64,000 nucleotides of DNA from Bacteroidota bacterium (lineage in GTDB: Bacteria > Bacteroidota > Ignavibacteria > Ignavibacteriales > Ignavibacteriaceae), in the NCBI GenBank assembly GCA_022564295.1, contig JADFLR010000002.1:62001-126000 (forward strand). The letters are read 5' to 3'. Position 1 is the stretch's first letter. Each line of letters starts with the position of its first letter. The position numbers were made by a program, and so were the translations under genes. The notes under the pieces were generated by a model, which was given only the letters and a program-made list of their open reading frames with translations, was not told the origin of the DNA and did not search any database. Of this stretch, positions 43,557-53,211 are shown piece by piece.

Positions 43557-45898
43557 TCGGTAAAACAATATCACATTACAAAATAATTGAGAAACTAGGC
43601 GAAGGCGGAATGGGTGTGGTATATAAAGCCAAGGATACAAAACTCAAACGGGAAGTGGCAATAAAATTTCTTCCCCGTTTCATTTCAGCAAATAAAGAAG
43701 AACGCAAACGCTTTGAAATTGAAGCACAAGCTGCGGCTTTATTAAACCATCCAAATATTGCTACCATTTATGCCATTGAAGAAACTGAAGATGAGATGTT
43801 TATTGTTATGGAATATATAGATGGAGTTGAGTTAAAGGATAAAATCAAATCTGGGCCAGTTCCAGTTGATGAAGCGATAAACATAGCTACACAAATAGTA
43901 CAAGGATTGGATGTTGCACATAAAAAAGGGATTATCCATAGGGATATTAAATCATCCAACATAATGATTACCAAAGATGGTAAAGTAAAAATAATGGATT
44001 TTGGATTAGCAAAGATTAAAGGTGGATCGGAACTCACTAAAATTGGATCAACAGTTGGAACGGTGGCATATATGTCGCCTGAACAGGCAAGAGGAGAAGT
44101 AGTTGATAGCAAAACAGATATCTGGTCTTTGGGCGTAGTTCTTTTTGAAATGCTATCTGGTGAACTACCGTTTAAAGGCGATTACGAACAGGCGGTGATA
44201 TATTCAATCATGAATGAAGAAGCAGAACTTCTAACTGGACTGCGGTCCGGTGTGCCCAAGGAGCTGGAGCGCATTGTGGCCAAAGCGCTCAAAAAGAATC
44301 CGACCGAGCGCTACCAACGCATAGACGAAATGCTGGTTGATTTGAAATCGGTGAGTAGAGATTCCGATGCTGGAAAAGACCGCGCCTTGTCTAAACCAAC
44401 GGGAAAAACCCCGTTAACAATCGGCCTAATCTTCCTGGTTGCTCTCGTGGTTGCAAGTGGATTTTTTTATTGGTGGCAGACTCCTTCCTCTCCCCCAGGT
44501 CCCTCGCGAGATTCCGTTCAACGATTGGCGGTGCTGCCGTTCACAAATATTCGCAAAGATCCAGAGACAGATTTCCTGGGATTCGCCCTGGCTGACCAGA
44601 TTATCGGCTCCTTGTCATATCTTCAGAACATTTTAGTACGCCCCTCAAGCTCGATTCGCCGGTATCAAGACCAGACTCTGGACCGACAAACCGTCGGCGC
44701 GGATTTGAAGGTAGATATCATCTTGACTGGCAACTATTTAAAAGAGGCGAATACCATCCGCCTGAACATCGAGCTTGTCGACGTCGATGCCAACGAGATG
44801 ATATGGCGGGAACCCATTGAAGTGGAGTATGAAAACACCTTTACTTTGCAGGACATTGTCTCGGCAAAGGTCATCGCTCGCCTTAAACTCCAGTTCTCAC
44901 AAGATGAGCGCGCTCGCATGCAAAGTGATGTTTCTCAAAATCCCCTGGCATACGAGTATTACCTGCGCAGCATTTCTTACCCATCGACGACCGAGGGCGA
45001 TTTGCTGGCGATTGAAATGTTGACCAATTCTATTCAATTGGATTCCAGCTATGCTCCGGCTTTTGCCGAACTTGGTTATCGACGACAACGTTACGGCAAT
45101 TATGGATTGGCCGGAGCGCAGGAAATCAGCAAGGCGGAGCAGGCTTACCTGCGCGCGTTATCATTGAATGAGGAGTTACTGGACGCTCTGCAGAATTTAT
45201 CGACTTTGTACACTGAGACAGCCAGAACTGAAAAGGCTGTCGAACTGGCAAGAAAAATGTTGACGATTAATCCCAATAACGCCTCGGCTCATTTTTCTTT
45301 AGGTTATGTCTATCGCTATGCCGGAATGCTTGAGGAATCCGAAAAGGAGTACGACCGGGCTTTGGCAATTGACCCTGGAAACCCGAGATTTCGCTCTGCT
45401 GGGTTCACCTACAAATGTCTCGGAAAATACGAAAAAGCTGTCCTGGCCTTTAATCTCGATAAAGGAAGTTCACTCGCCTTAAATGTAATAGCTGAGATTT
45501 TCTATCGACAAGGGGAGAAGCAAAAAGCGATTGAAACCTGGAATACGCTTCTGGCGCAAGAGCCCACCGGCGTTTTTTCTTTTTTTAGTACTGCGATGAA
45601 GGCACTTATTGAAGGCGAGACTGAAACGGCAAGGACGGCCATGACCGAATTGGAGCAAACAAACCCGGCCGATGCCGAACTTTGGTTTACCATAGCCGAA
45701 ATTTATGGCTTACTTGGCGATGCGGGCAGTAGCGCGCGAACCCTGGAAGAGGGGATAAATCGTGGATATTTTAATTATCCTTATATGGCTTCAGACTCAT
45801 TTTTCGATCGGGTACGGAGTGCACCTGAATTTCAAAGGGTATTAGAAATTGCGAAAGTGCGACATGAAACTTTCAAGGAGCGGTTTTTTTCCGAATAA
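43553..45898 (+). CDS. Membrane Ser/Thr protein kinase with TolB-like and TPR domains, compositionally chimeric
   Basis: 781 residues. Kinase domain with [24 protein letters not shown] (His about 129), DFGLAKI and SPEQARGE; membrane helix [20 protein letters not shown] (about 287-307); extracytoplasmic TolB/FlgO-like domain ([36 protein letters not shown]); six or seven TPR units. The first 680 bp are AT-rich and closely resemble the neighbouring kinase, whereas from about 44240 ([20 protein letters not shown]) the DNA is clearly GC-rich. This points to a recombined gene whose 3' part came from another source. The start overlaps the kinase remnant's stop. Confidence 0.9.
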   Translation: MIGKTISHYKIIEKLGEGGMGVVYKAKDTKLKREVAIKFLPRFISANKEERKRFEIEAQAAALLNHPNIATIYAIEETEDEMFIVMEYIDGVELKDKIKSGPVPVDEAINIATQIVQGLDVAHKKGIIHRDIKSSNIMITKDGKVKIMDFGLAKIKGGSELTKIGSTVGTVAYMSPEQARGEVVDSKTDIWSLGVVLFEMLSGELPFKGDYEQAVIYSIMNEEAELLTGLRSGVPKELERIVAKALKKNPTERYQRIDEMLVDLKSVSRDSDAGKDRALSKPTGKTPLTIGLIFLVALVVASGFFYWWQTPSSPPGPSRDSVQRLAVLPFTNIRKDPETDFLGFALADQIIGSLSYLQNILVRPSSSIRRYQDQTLDRQTVGADLKVDIILTGNYLKEANTIRLNIELVDVDANEMIWREPIEVEYENTFTLQDIVSAKVIARLKLQFSQDERARMQSDVSQNPLAYEYYLRSISYPSTTEGDLLAIEMLTNSIQLDSSYAPAFAELGYRRQRYGNYGLAGAQEISKAEQAYLRALSLNEELLDALQNLSTLYTETARTEKAVELARKMLTINPNNASAHFSLGYVYRYAGMLEESEKEYDRALAIDPGNPRFRSAGFTYKCLGKYEKAVLAFNLDKGSSLALNVIAEIFYRQGEKQKAIETWNTLLAQEPTGVFSFFSTAMKALIEGETETARTAMTELEQTNPADAELWFTIAEIYGLLGDAGSSARTLEEGINRGYFNYPYMASDSFFDRVRSAPEFQRVLEIAKVRHETFKERFFSE

Positions 45899-45914
45899 CT
45901 TTCGAAAAGGAATT

Positions 45915-46178
45915 ATGATTGGCAAAACAATCCGCCACGGCGGATCACACTATAAAATATTAGAAAAACTCGGCGGAGGTGGAATGGGTGTGGTATATAA
46001 AGCCGAGGATACTAAACTCAAACGAATAGTTGCTCTCAAATTTCTTCCACCTGCTTTCAGTCTTGATGACGAAGCAAAGCAAAGATTTATAAATGAAGTT
46101 AAAGCTGCTGCTGCGCTTAATCACCCAAATATTGCTACCATTCACGCCATAGAAGAATTAGATGATGATATTAAATAA
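45915..46178 (+). pseudogene. Third kinase remnant with in-frame palindromic insertion
   Basis: Starts [20 protein letters not shown]. Compared with the two full kinases ([16 protein letters not shown]) four residues, RHGG, are added, encoded by the palindrome TCCGCCACGGCGGA. It continues [20 protein letters not shown] to [12 protein letters not shown] and stops, so only 87 residues of kinase N-lobe remain. Not expected to be active. Confidence 0.75.
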
Positions 46179-46292
46179 ATATTTTGATATATGGTTCCAG
46201 CCTGCAATATTACAGGTTCCATTCGGCATTGTTATTCTTAATGCATTCATGAAGAGCGATGCAAATCTTAACTATTCTTAAGGAGAATGATC

Positions 46293-49200
46293 ATGAACGT
46301 TGTAACCCGATTTATTATTTGCGGTTTCTTTTTCTTAATAGCTTTCAATGCAGTCTTTGCACAGGAAAATGATAAAGACACATTATTTAGTGATAATACA
46401 TTTTCGGGCTTAAAGCTGCGCAGTATAGGTCCGGCATTAATGTCGGGGCGTATTGCCGATATTGCAATCAACCCGGATGATCCAAGTCAATGGTATGTTG
46501 CTGTGGGTTCGGGCGGTGTTTGGAAAACAACAAATGCAGGCACTACCTGGAAGCCTATATTTGATAGCCAACCATCCTATTCAATTGGCTGCGTTACAAT
46601 GGATCCTGAAAACCCATTGGTTGTATGGGTTGGAACTGGTGAGAATGTTGGCGGACGTCATGTTGGCTATGGTGATGGAATTTATCGCAGTTTGGATGGA
46701 GGAGCAACCTGGAAGAATATGGGATTAAAAGAATCACATCATATTTCAAAAATAATTGTACACCCTGAAAAATCTGATATGCTTTGGGTAGCTGCCCAGG
46801 GACCATTGTGGTCAAAAGGTGGTGAGCGAGGATTATATAAAACAACTGATGGCGGAAACAATTGGGAAAAAGTGTTAGGTGATGATGAATGGGTAGGTGT
46901 AACTGATATCTTGATTGATCCACGTAACCCGGATATTTTATATGCAGCAACATGGCAGAGACATCGTAATGTAGCTGCTTATATGGGCGGCGGGCCCGGA
47001 TCGGGTATCCATAGTTCTGATGATGGAGGTACTACATGGAAAAAACTCACTAAAGGATTACCAAGTTCTAATATGGGAAAGATAGGATTAGCCATCTCTC
47101 CTCAAAATCCCGATGTACTTTACGCAGCTATTGAACTGGACCGGCGCACAGGTGCTATCTACCGTTCTGAAAATCGTGGCGAATCATGGGAGAAACGTTC
47201 TGATGCCGTTTCCGGTGCAACCGGTCCGCACTATTATCAGGAGTTGTATGCTAGCCCCCACCAATTTGATCGTATTTATCTTGTTGATGTCCGTATGCAG
47301 GTTTCCGATGATGGTGGTAAAAACTTTAGACGAATGAAGGAACAACACAAGCATTCGGATAATCATGCATTAGTTTTCCGTAAAGATGATCCCGATTATC
47401 TACTAGTAGGTACCGATGGTGGACTTTATGAAAGTTTTGATCTTGCTGAGAACTGGCGTTTTATTGAAAACCTGCCTGTAACTCAATTCTATAAGCTTGC
47501 ACTAGATGATGCTGAACCTTTTTATAACATTTATGGAGGTACGCAGGACAATAATACGCAAGGCGGTCCTTCCCGAACAACATATACTTCCGGTATTCAT
47601 AACTCTGATTGGTTTATTACTCTCGGAGGTGACGGACATCAACCTGCAACAGAACCGGGAAACCCTGATATTATATATTCTGAATCGCAGCAAGGATTTC
47701 TTTCACGGATTGATCTCACGAATGGTGAAACACTTTCAATTCAACCTCAACCTGAAGAAGGTGAAGACTATGAACGTTATAATTGGGATTCACCAATTTT
47801 GATAAGCCCGCACTCTCCTACCCGGATATATTTTGCTTCGCAGCGGTTATGGCGTTCCGATAACCGGGGCGATAGTTGGATTGCTATCTCCGGTGATCTT
47901 ACACATAATCAGGAACGTTTAACTTTGCCAATAATGGAGAATAACTGGAGCTGGGATTCACCCTGGGATGTTTCTGCAATGTCAAACTACAATACTATTA
48001 CTTCAATAGCTGAATCTCCTTTACTTGAGGGTTTACTCTATGTTGGTACAGATGATGGATTAATAAACGTTACCGAAGATGATGGAACAACATGGCGTAA
48101 AATTGAAGTGGGAGATTTACCGGATGTTCCGAAAACAGCTTTTGTAAATGATATAAAAGCTGATCTGTTTGATGTTAGTACTGTATACGTTGCACTTGAT
48201 AACCATAAATATGGTGATCTTGATCCGTATCTTTTAAAAAGCACTGACCGTGGAAATAGCTGGAAATCAATCAAGGGAAATCTTCCTGATAGAAACTTGG
48301 TCTGGCGCTTAGTACAGGATCACGTTGATCCAAATCTTCTTTTTACTGCAACCGAATTTGGAGTTTACTTTACTATAGATGGAGGAGCTAAGTGGATAAA
48401 ACTGACCGGTGGTGTACCAACAATATCATTTCGCGATCTTGCGATTCAGCGCCGTGAAAATGATCTTGTAGCTGCAACGTTTGGACGAGGTTTCTATATT
48501 CTTGATGATTATAGTGTTTTGCGTGATGTTTCAGTAGATCAATTAAACAAGGAAGCCACCTTATTCCCCACACGTAAAGCATGGTGGTATATTCCGAGCT
48601 CACTTGGAGTTATTTCAGGAGCTTCTCATTTTACAGCACCAAATCCGCCGTACGGTGCGGTGTTTACCTATTATCTCAAAGAGCAAATAAAAACACTTAA
48701 ATCAATCCGTAATGAAAAGGAGAAAGAACAAATTGATAATAATCAAAAAGTATCTTTCCCGGGATGGGATGAGGTTGAAGCTGAAAGAAGACAGGATGCA
48801 CCACAGATATGGTTAACTATAAAAGACAACAATGGTAATGTAATTAGACGTATAGAAGGCAAAAACAATAAAGGGTTTAGTCGTGTTGCTTGGGATTTAA
48901 CGTGGCCAGCTACCGATGCTATAGTAACCAAAGAAAATATAAATGGCGACTTCATTGGCGCAAGAGTTGCACCGGGTGAATATACTGTAACACTTTCCAA
49001 ACAAGTAGATGGTATCGTTACAGATTTGTCGGAACCAATGCCATTTAAAGTTGAAAGAATGTATAAAGGTGCATTAGATGGTGTGGACCCACAAATAACT
49101 GCTGCATTTTGGAGGGAGACCGAAATACTTAACAAATCTGCAACTGCTGCATCAAAAGTGCTGGAGAAAACATTATACAAAGTAGAGCTAATGCAAAAAG

Positions 49201-49556
49201 CTTTATCACGTTCTCTCACAGCCCCCGGTTACTTAGATACGGAGTTGTATCAATTGAGACACGACCTACTGGCACTCGATGAAAAACTGAACGGTAACCG
49301 TTCAAAAAGAGAAGCTGGTGAAAAAAATAACCCGACTATAGCTTCGAGACTTAATCTGGCTGCATTCGGTACATTCGGTTCTACTTATGGTCCTACAGAA
49401 ACACTTAAGCGTAGTCTTCAAATTGCCGGAGAAGAATTTAGGACTGTGAAAGGAGAATTAGATACTATAGTGAATGACAGATTGCCAATATTAGAAAAGG
49501 CTATGATTGATGCCGGAGCACCATGGATGGAAGGACAACCAATTCCGGATTATTGA
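46293..49556 (+). CDS. Secreted BNR/sortilin-like beta-propeller protein
   Basis: About 1087 residues from the ATG at 46293, seven bases after AGGAG (the ATG at 46287 is too close). Signal peptide ending near NAVFAQ. Two large beta-propellers with repeated Asp-box motifs of the sialidase/VPS10 type: SGGVWKTTNAGTTWKPIFD, GIYRSLDGGATWKNMG, RGLYKTTDGGNNWEKVL, GIHSSDDGGTTWKKLT, AIYRSENRGESWEKRSD and LLKSTDRGNSWKSIKG. The C-terminal 300 residues hold a beta-sandwich (VIRRIEGKNNKGFSRVAWDL) and a helical end. No sialidase catalytic residues were identified. No clear T9SS sort signal is present. It may be a large surface or periplasmic protein, possibly a peptidase partner. Confidence 0.9.
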   Translation: MNVVTRFIICGFFFLIAFNAVFAQENDKDTLFSDNTFSGLKLRSIGPALMSGRIADIAINPDDPSQWYVAVGSGGVWKTTNAGTTWKPIFDSQPSYSIGCVTMDPENPLVVWVGTGENVGGRHVGYGDGIYRSLDGGATWKNMGLKESHHISKIIVHPEKSDMLWVAAQGPLWSKGGERGLYKTTDGGNNWEKVLGDDEWVGVTDILIDPRNPDILYAATWQRHRNVAAYMGGGPGSGIHSSDDGGTTWKKLTKGLPSSNMGKIGLAISPQNPDVLYAAIELDRRTGAIYRSENRGESWEKRSDAVSGATGPHYYQELYASPHQFDRIYLVDVRMQVSDDGGKNFRRMKEQHKHSDNHALVFRKDDPDYLLVGTDGGLYESFDLAENWRFIENLPVTQFYKLALDDAEPFYNIYGGTQDNNTQGGPSRTTYTSGIHNSDWFITLGGDGHQPATEPGNPDIIYSESQQGFLSRIDLTNGETLSIQPQPEEGEDYERYNWDSPILISPHSPTRIYFASQRLWRSDNRGDSWIAISGDLTHNQERLTLPIMENNWSWDSPWDVSAMSNYNTITSIAESPLLEGLLYVGTDDGLINVTEDDGTTWRKIEVGDLPDVPKTAFVNDIKADLFDVSTVYVALDNHKYGDLDPYLLKSTDRGNSWKSIKGNLPDRNLVWRLVQDHVDPNLLFTATEFGVYFTIDGGAKWIKLTGGVPTISFRDLAIQRRENDLVAATFGRGFYILDDYSVLRDVSVDQLNKEATLFPTRKAWWYIPSSLGVISGASHFTAPNPPYGAVFTYYLKEQIKTLKSIRNEKEKEQIDNNQKVSFPGWDEVEAERRQDAPQIWLTIKDNNGNVIRRIEGKNNKGFSRVAWDLTWPATDAIVTKENINGDFIGARVAPGEYTVTLSKQVDGIVTDLSEPMPFKVERMYKGALDGVDPQITAAFWRETEILNKSATAASKVLEKTLYKVELMQKALSRSLTAPGYLDTELYQLRHDLLALDEKLNGNRSKREAGEKNNPTIASRLNLAAFGTFGSTYGPTETLKRSLQIAGEEFRTVKGELDTIVNDRLPILEKAMIDAGAPWMEGQPIPDY

Positions 49557-49609
49557 TGTGGCAAATTTAAAAGAATTAAACATTCTATCCTCGCAAAGAA
49601 AAAAATGTA

Positions 49610-50009
49610 ATGATAAAAGAAAATACAATTATGAGAGTTTCCAGACCCACAAACAATCTTGATGATATCAGTAGAATGTATCAGCAAGGTCTTGGCTTCA
49701 ATGTTTTAGGTCACTTCGAAAACCACAATGGGTTTGATGGAATTATCTTGGGCCACAGTAATCACCCATATCACCTGGAATTCACACATCATAGAGGAAC
49801 AAAAGTAGCAGGAGCACCAACATCCGATAACCTCTTAATTTTTTATATTGATGATGCAAGTAGATTGGAAGAGGGCGTGTGATGAAATGGCTTCAGCAGG
49901 ATTTAATACCGTTCAATCTTACAATCCCTACTGGGATAATGTTGGAAGTACATTTGAAGATATTGATGGCTATCGAATTGTTTTACAGAACGCAGCTTGG
50001 AAATTGTAA
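49610..50009 (+). pseudogene. VOC-family gene with a one-base frameshift
   Basis: The frame MRVSRPTNNLDDISRMYQQG, GIILGHSNHPYHLEFTHHRG and SDNLLIFYIDDASRLEEG stops with TGA at 49882. In another frame the next bases give EACDEMASAGFNTVQSYNPY and STFEDIDGYRIVLQNA, the normal second half of a VOC protein, to a stop at 50009. One extra G in GAAGAGGGCG (about 49873) would explain it. It could be a true mutation or a sequencing error; without it the gene would code for about 130 residues. Confidence 0.8.
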
Positions 50010-50152
50010 GCCGATAATAATAAAATTAACGCAATCACGTTTCGTTGATTGAACGAAATAACTAACTTTTTATTTGACCAGTGGGCGGTTACTTTCTTTA
50101 ATAATGTTAATACTTTTTTGAGTAAATTTTAGTTTTAGAAAAAGTAACGATG

Positions 50153-50557
50153 ATGAAAATTGACCACATAGAACTATTTGTTCCGGATAGATATGAAGCA
50201 GCAGAGTGGTATAGTAAGGTACTTGAATTCCAAATTATAAAGGATTTTTCTGGTTGGGCAGACGAGGGAGGACCACTAATGATTTCCAATGATGGTGGAA
50301 GTACAAAAATCGCTTTGTTTGAAGGAGAACCTCAGAGGAAAGATGATGTACAGGGTTTTATAAGACTCGCCTTTAGCGTGGATGCTGTTGAATTCATAGA
50401 ATTCATTAATTCATCAGGCAACTGGAGAGATACACCCTTAACACGAGAGGAAATTAAAGATCATCATAAAGCAATATCTGTATATTTTTCAGATCCCTAT
50501 GGCAATCTCCTGGAGATTACTACATATGATTATGATGCTGCAAAGAAAATGTTATAG
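50153..50557 (+). CDS. VOC (glyoxalase-like) family protein
   Basis: About 134 residues. MKIDHIELFVPDRYEAAEWY at the N-terminus (His metal ligand), SNDGGSTKIALFEGEPQRK, VQGFIRLAFSVDAVEFIEFI and VYFSDPYGNLLEITTYDYD at the C-terminus with the Glu ligand. The role would be metal-dependent isomerisation, ring-cleavage or ligand binding. ATG at 50150 is directly upstream and in frame. It sits in a run of small detoxification-type genes but 143 bp after the frameshifted VOC gene. Confidence 0.88.
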   Translation: MKIDHIELFVPDRYEAAEWYSKVLEFQIIKDFSGWADEGGPLMISNDGGSTKIALFEGEPQRKDDVQGFIRLAFSVDAVEFIEFINSSGNWRDTPLTREEIKDHHKAISVYFSDPYGNLLEITTYDYDAAKKML

Positions 50558-50612
50558 TAAAACTATTATACAAATGATTCATAGTGAGTATATTATTTAA
50601 AGGAGACAGTTT

Positions 50613-50786
50613 ATGAAATTAACTTTTTCATGCTGCTTGCTGGCTGAAATGGTATTAACTTCCTGTGGAGAAAAAGAAATGAAGAAGGATGAATTCAAAT
50701 ACTTTTCAGAATAATTTGCCGATCTTCAAATCCTGAGTTACAGAGTTCCTGGATTTGCAGAGTTAAATCTAAAACATAAGGAATAG
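50613..50786 (+). pseudogene. Decayed N-terminus of a dipeptidyl-peptidase III-like lipoprotein
   Basis: Behind AGGAG a frame starts MKLTFSCCLLAEMVLTSCGE (lipoprotein signal), ends with TAA at 50712, and continues in frame FADLQILSYRVPGFAELNLK. The latter matches the usual start of M49 dipeptidyl-peptidase III (FADLQILRYxVPGF), from memory. CAA to TAA would explain the stop in ...SE*FAD. The frame then ends at TAG 50784 just before the next gene, so nearly the whole peptidase is deleted. Confidence 0.65.
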
Positions 50787-50790
50787 AGTA

Positions 50791-51936
50791 ATGGTTAAAG
50801 ATATTTTAATACTTGGAGCCGGATTCGGAGGACTTGAAGCATCAACAAGTTTGCGGGAAAAACTTGATGACTCATTTAATATTACGTTAATCGATAAGAA
50901 TGAATTTTTTACAATCGGGTTTACAAAATTTGATGTGATGTTTGGTCGCAGATCAGCAGAGGAAGTAAAATCTTATTATAAAAATATTGCGGGTGATGGA
51001 ATCAATTTTGTAAAAGATACAATAGAGCTTATCGATCCCGAAAATAATCTTGTAAAAACTCAACGATCTGAATTTTCGTATGATTTTTTAATTATTGCAC
51101 TAGGAGCAGATCTTGCGCCCGATGCTATCCCCGGCTTTGTAAAAGGTGGGTATGAATTTTATTCTTTGCAAGGTGCACAAAAACTCTACCCTCTAATAAA
51201 TAATTTTAAATCGGGAACAATCCTGATCAGCATTTTTAACAAGCCCTATAAGTGTCCTCCGGCGCCGTACGAAGCTGCACTCCTTCTGCACGATTACTTT
51301 GTAGAAAAGGGAATAAGAGGAAATGTTCAAATTAATGTGCTCATCCCTGGTCCAATACCACTTCCCGTAGCTCCAAATGTTTCTTCTCAGATTGAAAAAC
51401 TTCTAGAGGAAAAAGATATAAAGCTGTACAAGAAACACAAAGTAGTAGGATTGGATCCGGATAAAAAAATTGCTTTTGTTGAAAACAATGATTCAGTTAA
51501 GTACGATCTGTTCTTAGGTATTCCTGTTCATGTTCCTCCAAAAGTTGTTCGCAAATCTGCAGTGAGTAACAATGGATGGATTAGTGTAAATAAAGATAAT
51601 CTGGAAACAAAATATGCAAACGTATACGCTGTGGGTGACGTTACTAATATTCCTGTGGGAGAACATGCCGTGCCTAAAGCAGGTGCTTTTGCAGAATCCG
51701 CTGCACAAATAGTGGTTATTGATATTTTGGCAAAGATTAATAATGAAACAAATCATAGCAGATTCGAGGGAACCGGTATCTGTTACATTGAAGTTGGCGG
51801 TGGAAATGTAGTGGAGTTAAATGCTAATATTTTCGGCGGGGAGGAACCGATTTTAGAGTTAAATGGACCGGAGCAAGGATTTAGAAAAAAGAAAGAACTT
51901 TTTGAGAAAGATAGAATTAAAAAATGGTTTAAGTAA
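50791..51936 (+). CDS. FAD/NAD(P)-dependent oxidoreductase, sulfide:quinone-reductase-like
   Basis: 381 residues. The N-terminal FAD-binding motif ILILGAGFGGLEASTSLRE, the second strand FDFLIIALGADLAPDA (here YDFLIIALGADL), and the C-terminal NVYAVGDVTNIPVGEHAVPK with the ATxxD-like GD motif. KCPPAPYEAALLLHDYF resembles the CPPAPYE element of sulfide:quinone oxidoreductases and flavocytochrome c sulfide dehydrogenase. The other conserved redox cysteines are not clear, so the enzyme may be a related quinone reductase. It is followed by three small genes on the same strand. Confidence 0.85.
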   Translation: MVKDILILGAGFGGLEASTSLREKLDDSFNITLIDKNEFFTIGFTKFDVMFGRRSAEEVKSYYKNIAGDGINFVKDTIELIDPENNLVKTQRSEFSYDFLIIALGADLAPDAIPGFVKGGYEFYSLQGAQKLYPLINNFKSGTILISIFNKPYKCPPAPYEAALLLHDYFVEKGIRGNVQINVLIPGPIPLPVAPNVSSQIEKLLEEKDIKLYKKHKVVGLDPDKKIAFVENNDSVKYDLFLGIPVHVPPKVVRKSAVSNNGWISVNKDNLETKYANVYAVGDVTNIPVGEHAVPKAGAFAESAAQIVVIDILAKINNETNHSRFEGTGICYIEVGGGNVVELNANIFGGEEPILELNGPEQGFRKKKELFEKDRIKKWFK

Positions 51937-52003
51937 AGTAATATATTCTTTGTCTTTTGAATAGAGACAAATTTTAATTATCATAATTACACAAGGAGAA
52001 AAC

Positions 52004-52372
52004 ATGAATGGTTTAACACATTTTGAAATACCGGTGAACGATATAGATAAAGCTAAAGAGTTTTATTCAAATCTGTTTGATTGGGAGTTCAACTTCATCG
52101 AGGAAATGAACTACCTGATGTTTACTACTAAGAGTGAAGATGGCAAATCAAAAGTGGGCGGTGGAATTCTTAAGAAGCAGAATGAGAGTCATACCATAAC
52201 AAATTATATTACTGTTAAAAGTGTGGACGAATCTGCGAAGAAAGTTGAAGAGCTGGGGGGCAAAATCGTAATGCCTAAATCGGCTGTGCCCGGAATGGGA
52301 TGGTTTGTTCAATTTATCGATATGGATGGAAATTTATTGGCACTCTGGGAAAATGATTCTGAAGCAAAATGA
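52004..52372 (+). CDS. VOC family protein
   Basis: 122 residues with AAGGAG seven bases before the ATG. LTHFEIPVNDIDKAKEFYSN at the start, YLMFTTKSEDGKSKVGGGIL, TNYITVKSVDESAKKVEELG and WFVQFIDMDGNLLALWEND at the end. This is the two-module VOC protein often annotated glyoxalase/bleomycin resistance. It lies 67 bp after the FAD oxidoreductase and is probably in the same transcript. Confidence 0.9.
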   Translation: MNGLTHFEIPVNDIDKAKEFYSNLFDWEFNFIEEMNYLMFTTKSEDGKSKVGGGILKKQNESHTITNYITVKSVDESAKKVEELGGKIVMPKSAVPGMGWFVQFIDMDGNLLALWENDSEAK

Positions 52373-52406
52373 AAAAAAGTCAACTTAATTTAAGATGGAG
52401 TAACAA

Positions 52407-52715
52407 ATGAAACGTGTTTTAGTTCAGTATAAAGTTAAAGAAGATAAAGCAGAGGAGAATATTAATTTCATAAAAAAGGTTTTTGATGAATTGAAAGTGA
52501 ACAGTCCGGCTGGATTAAGGTACGCATCATTTCATCAGCCTGATAAGTTAAGTTTTATTCACATCGCTTCAATAGAAACCGACGATGGGACGAATCCTCT
52601 TTCGGAATTACCTGCTTTCAAAGAATTCCAAAAAGAAATAAAGGACAGATGTGAAATTCCTCCACAGGCAGTTGAGCTGCACGAAATTGGCTCATATAAT
52701 TTTTTCAACGATTAG
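52407..52715 (+). CDS. Small alpha/beta-barrel (ABM/dimeric) hypothetical protein
   Basis: 102 residues. VLVQYKVKEDKAEENINFIK, AGLRYASFHQPDKLSFIHIA and LPAFKEFQKEIKDRCEIPPQ fit the dimeric alpha-beta barrel family (antibiotic biosynthesis monooxygenase-like), though no catalytic residue can be named. 34 bp after the VOC gene and 32 bp before an SRPBCC gene, same strand. Confidence 0.75.
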   Translation: MKRVLVQYKVKEDKAEENINFIKKVFDELKVNSPAGLRYASFHQPDKLSFIHIASIETDDGTNPLSELPAFKEFQKEIKDRCEIPPQAVELHEIGSYNFFND

Positions 52716-52747
52716 ATCTATAAACAATTAAAAGAGAAAGGTACGCT

Positions 52748-53143
52748 ATGCCCAAATCAATAAAACAGCAAGTGGTTATAAATGCAACTCCTTCAGAGGT
52801 TTACGGTGCTCTGATGGATTCACGTAAGCACGGAGCATTCACGGGAGCACCTGCTAAAATCAGTAAGAAGGTCGGAGGCGCAGTTAGCTGTTATGGGGGA
52901 GGAATTGAAGCAATGAATGTAGAACTTGTAGCCAATAAAAGAATTGTACAATCGTGGCGAGGTTCACAATGGAAACCGGGTGATTGGTCATTGGCAATTT
53001 TTAATCTAAAGAAGAAAGGGAAGAAAACTTTGCTTTCCTTTGAACAATACGGAGTTCCAGATTACGATGTTGCTATGGTAAGAAAAGGATGGAAGGATTA
53101 CTACTGGACAAAAATGAATGATTATTTTGCAAAGAAAAAATAA
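52748..53143 (+). CDS. SRPBCC/AHSA1-family protein
   Basis: 131 residues. KQQVVINATPSEVYGALMDS at the start, SCYGGGIEAMNVELVANKRI, IVQSWRGSQWKPGDWSLAIF and FEQYGVPDYDVAMVRKGWKD at the end are the Aha1/START-like helix-grip fold. It likely binds a hydrophobic ligand or acts as a co-chaperone-type activator. It is the last gene before a strong hairpin terminator and faces the heat-shock genes. Confidence 0.88.
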   Translation: MPKSIKQQVVINATPSEVYGALMDSRKHGAFTGAPAKISKKVGGAVSCYGGGIEAMNVELVANKRIVQSWRGSQWKPGDWSLAIFNLKKKGKKTLLSFEQYGVPDYDVAMVRKGWKDYYWTKMNDYFAKKK

Positions 53144-53170
53144 ACTATTCTAAAATAAATTAAAATAAAA

Positions 53171-53193
53171 AACCCCCGATGATTCCGGGGGTT
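53171..53193 (-). terminator. Rho-independent terminator of the heat-shock operon (shared with SRPBCC gene)
   Basis: AACCCCCG-ATGATTC-CGGGGGTT, an eight-base-pair stem. On the minus strand it is followed by a T-rich tract (reverse of TAAAATAAAAAA), which fits termination of the hsp20 transcript. On the plus strand only a weak T run follows. Confidence 0.8.
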
Positions 53194-53211
53194 ATAGAAT
53201 TTATTAAACTA

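Noticed and set aside
41111-46178. Tandem kinases as a recent simple duplication.
   Set aside because: The sensor and TPR halves differ strongly, and the composition break in the second gene argues for recombination instead.
48743-49219. Antisense open frame of 158 codons within the BNR-protein gene.
   Set aside because: Shadow of a long real gene on the plus strand; no start signal or recognisable domain.
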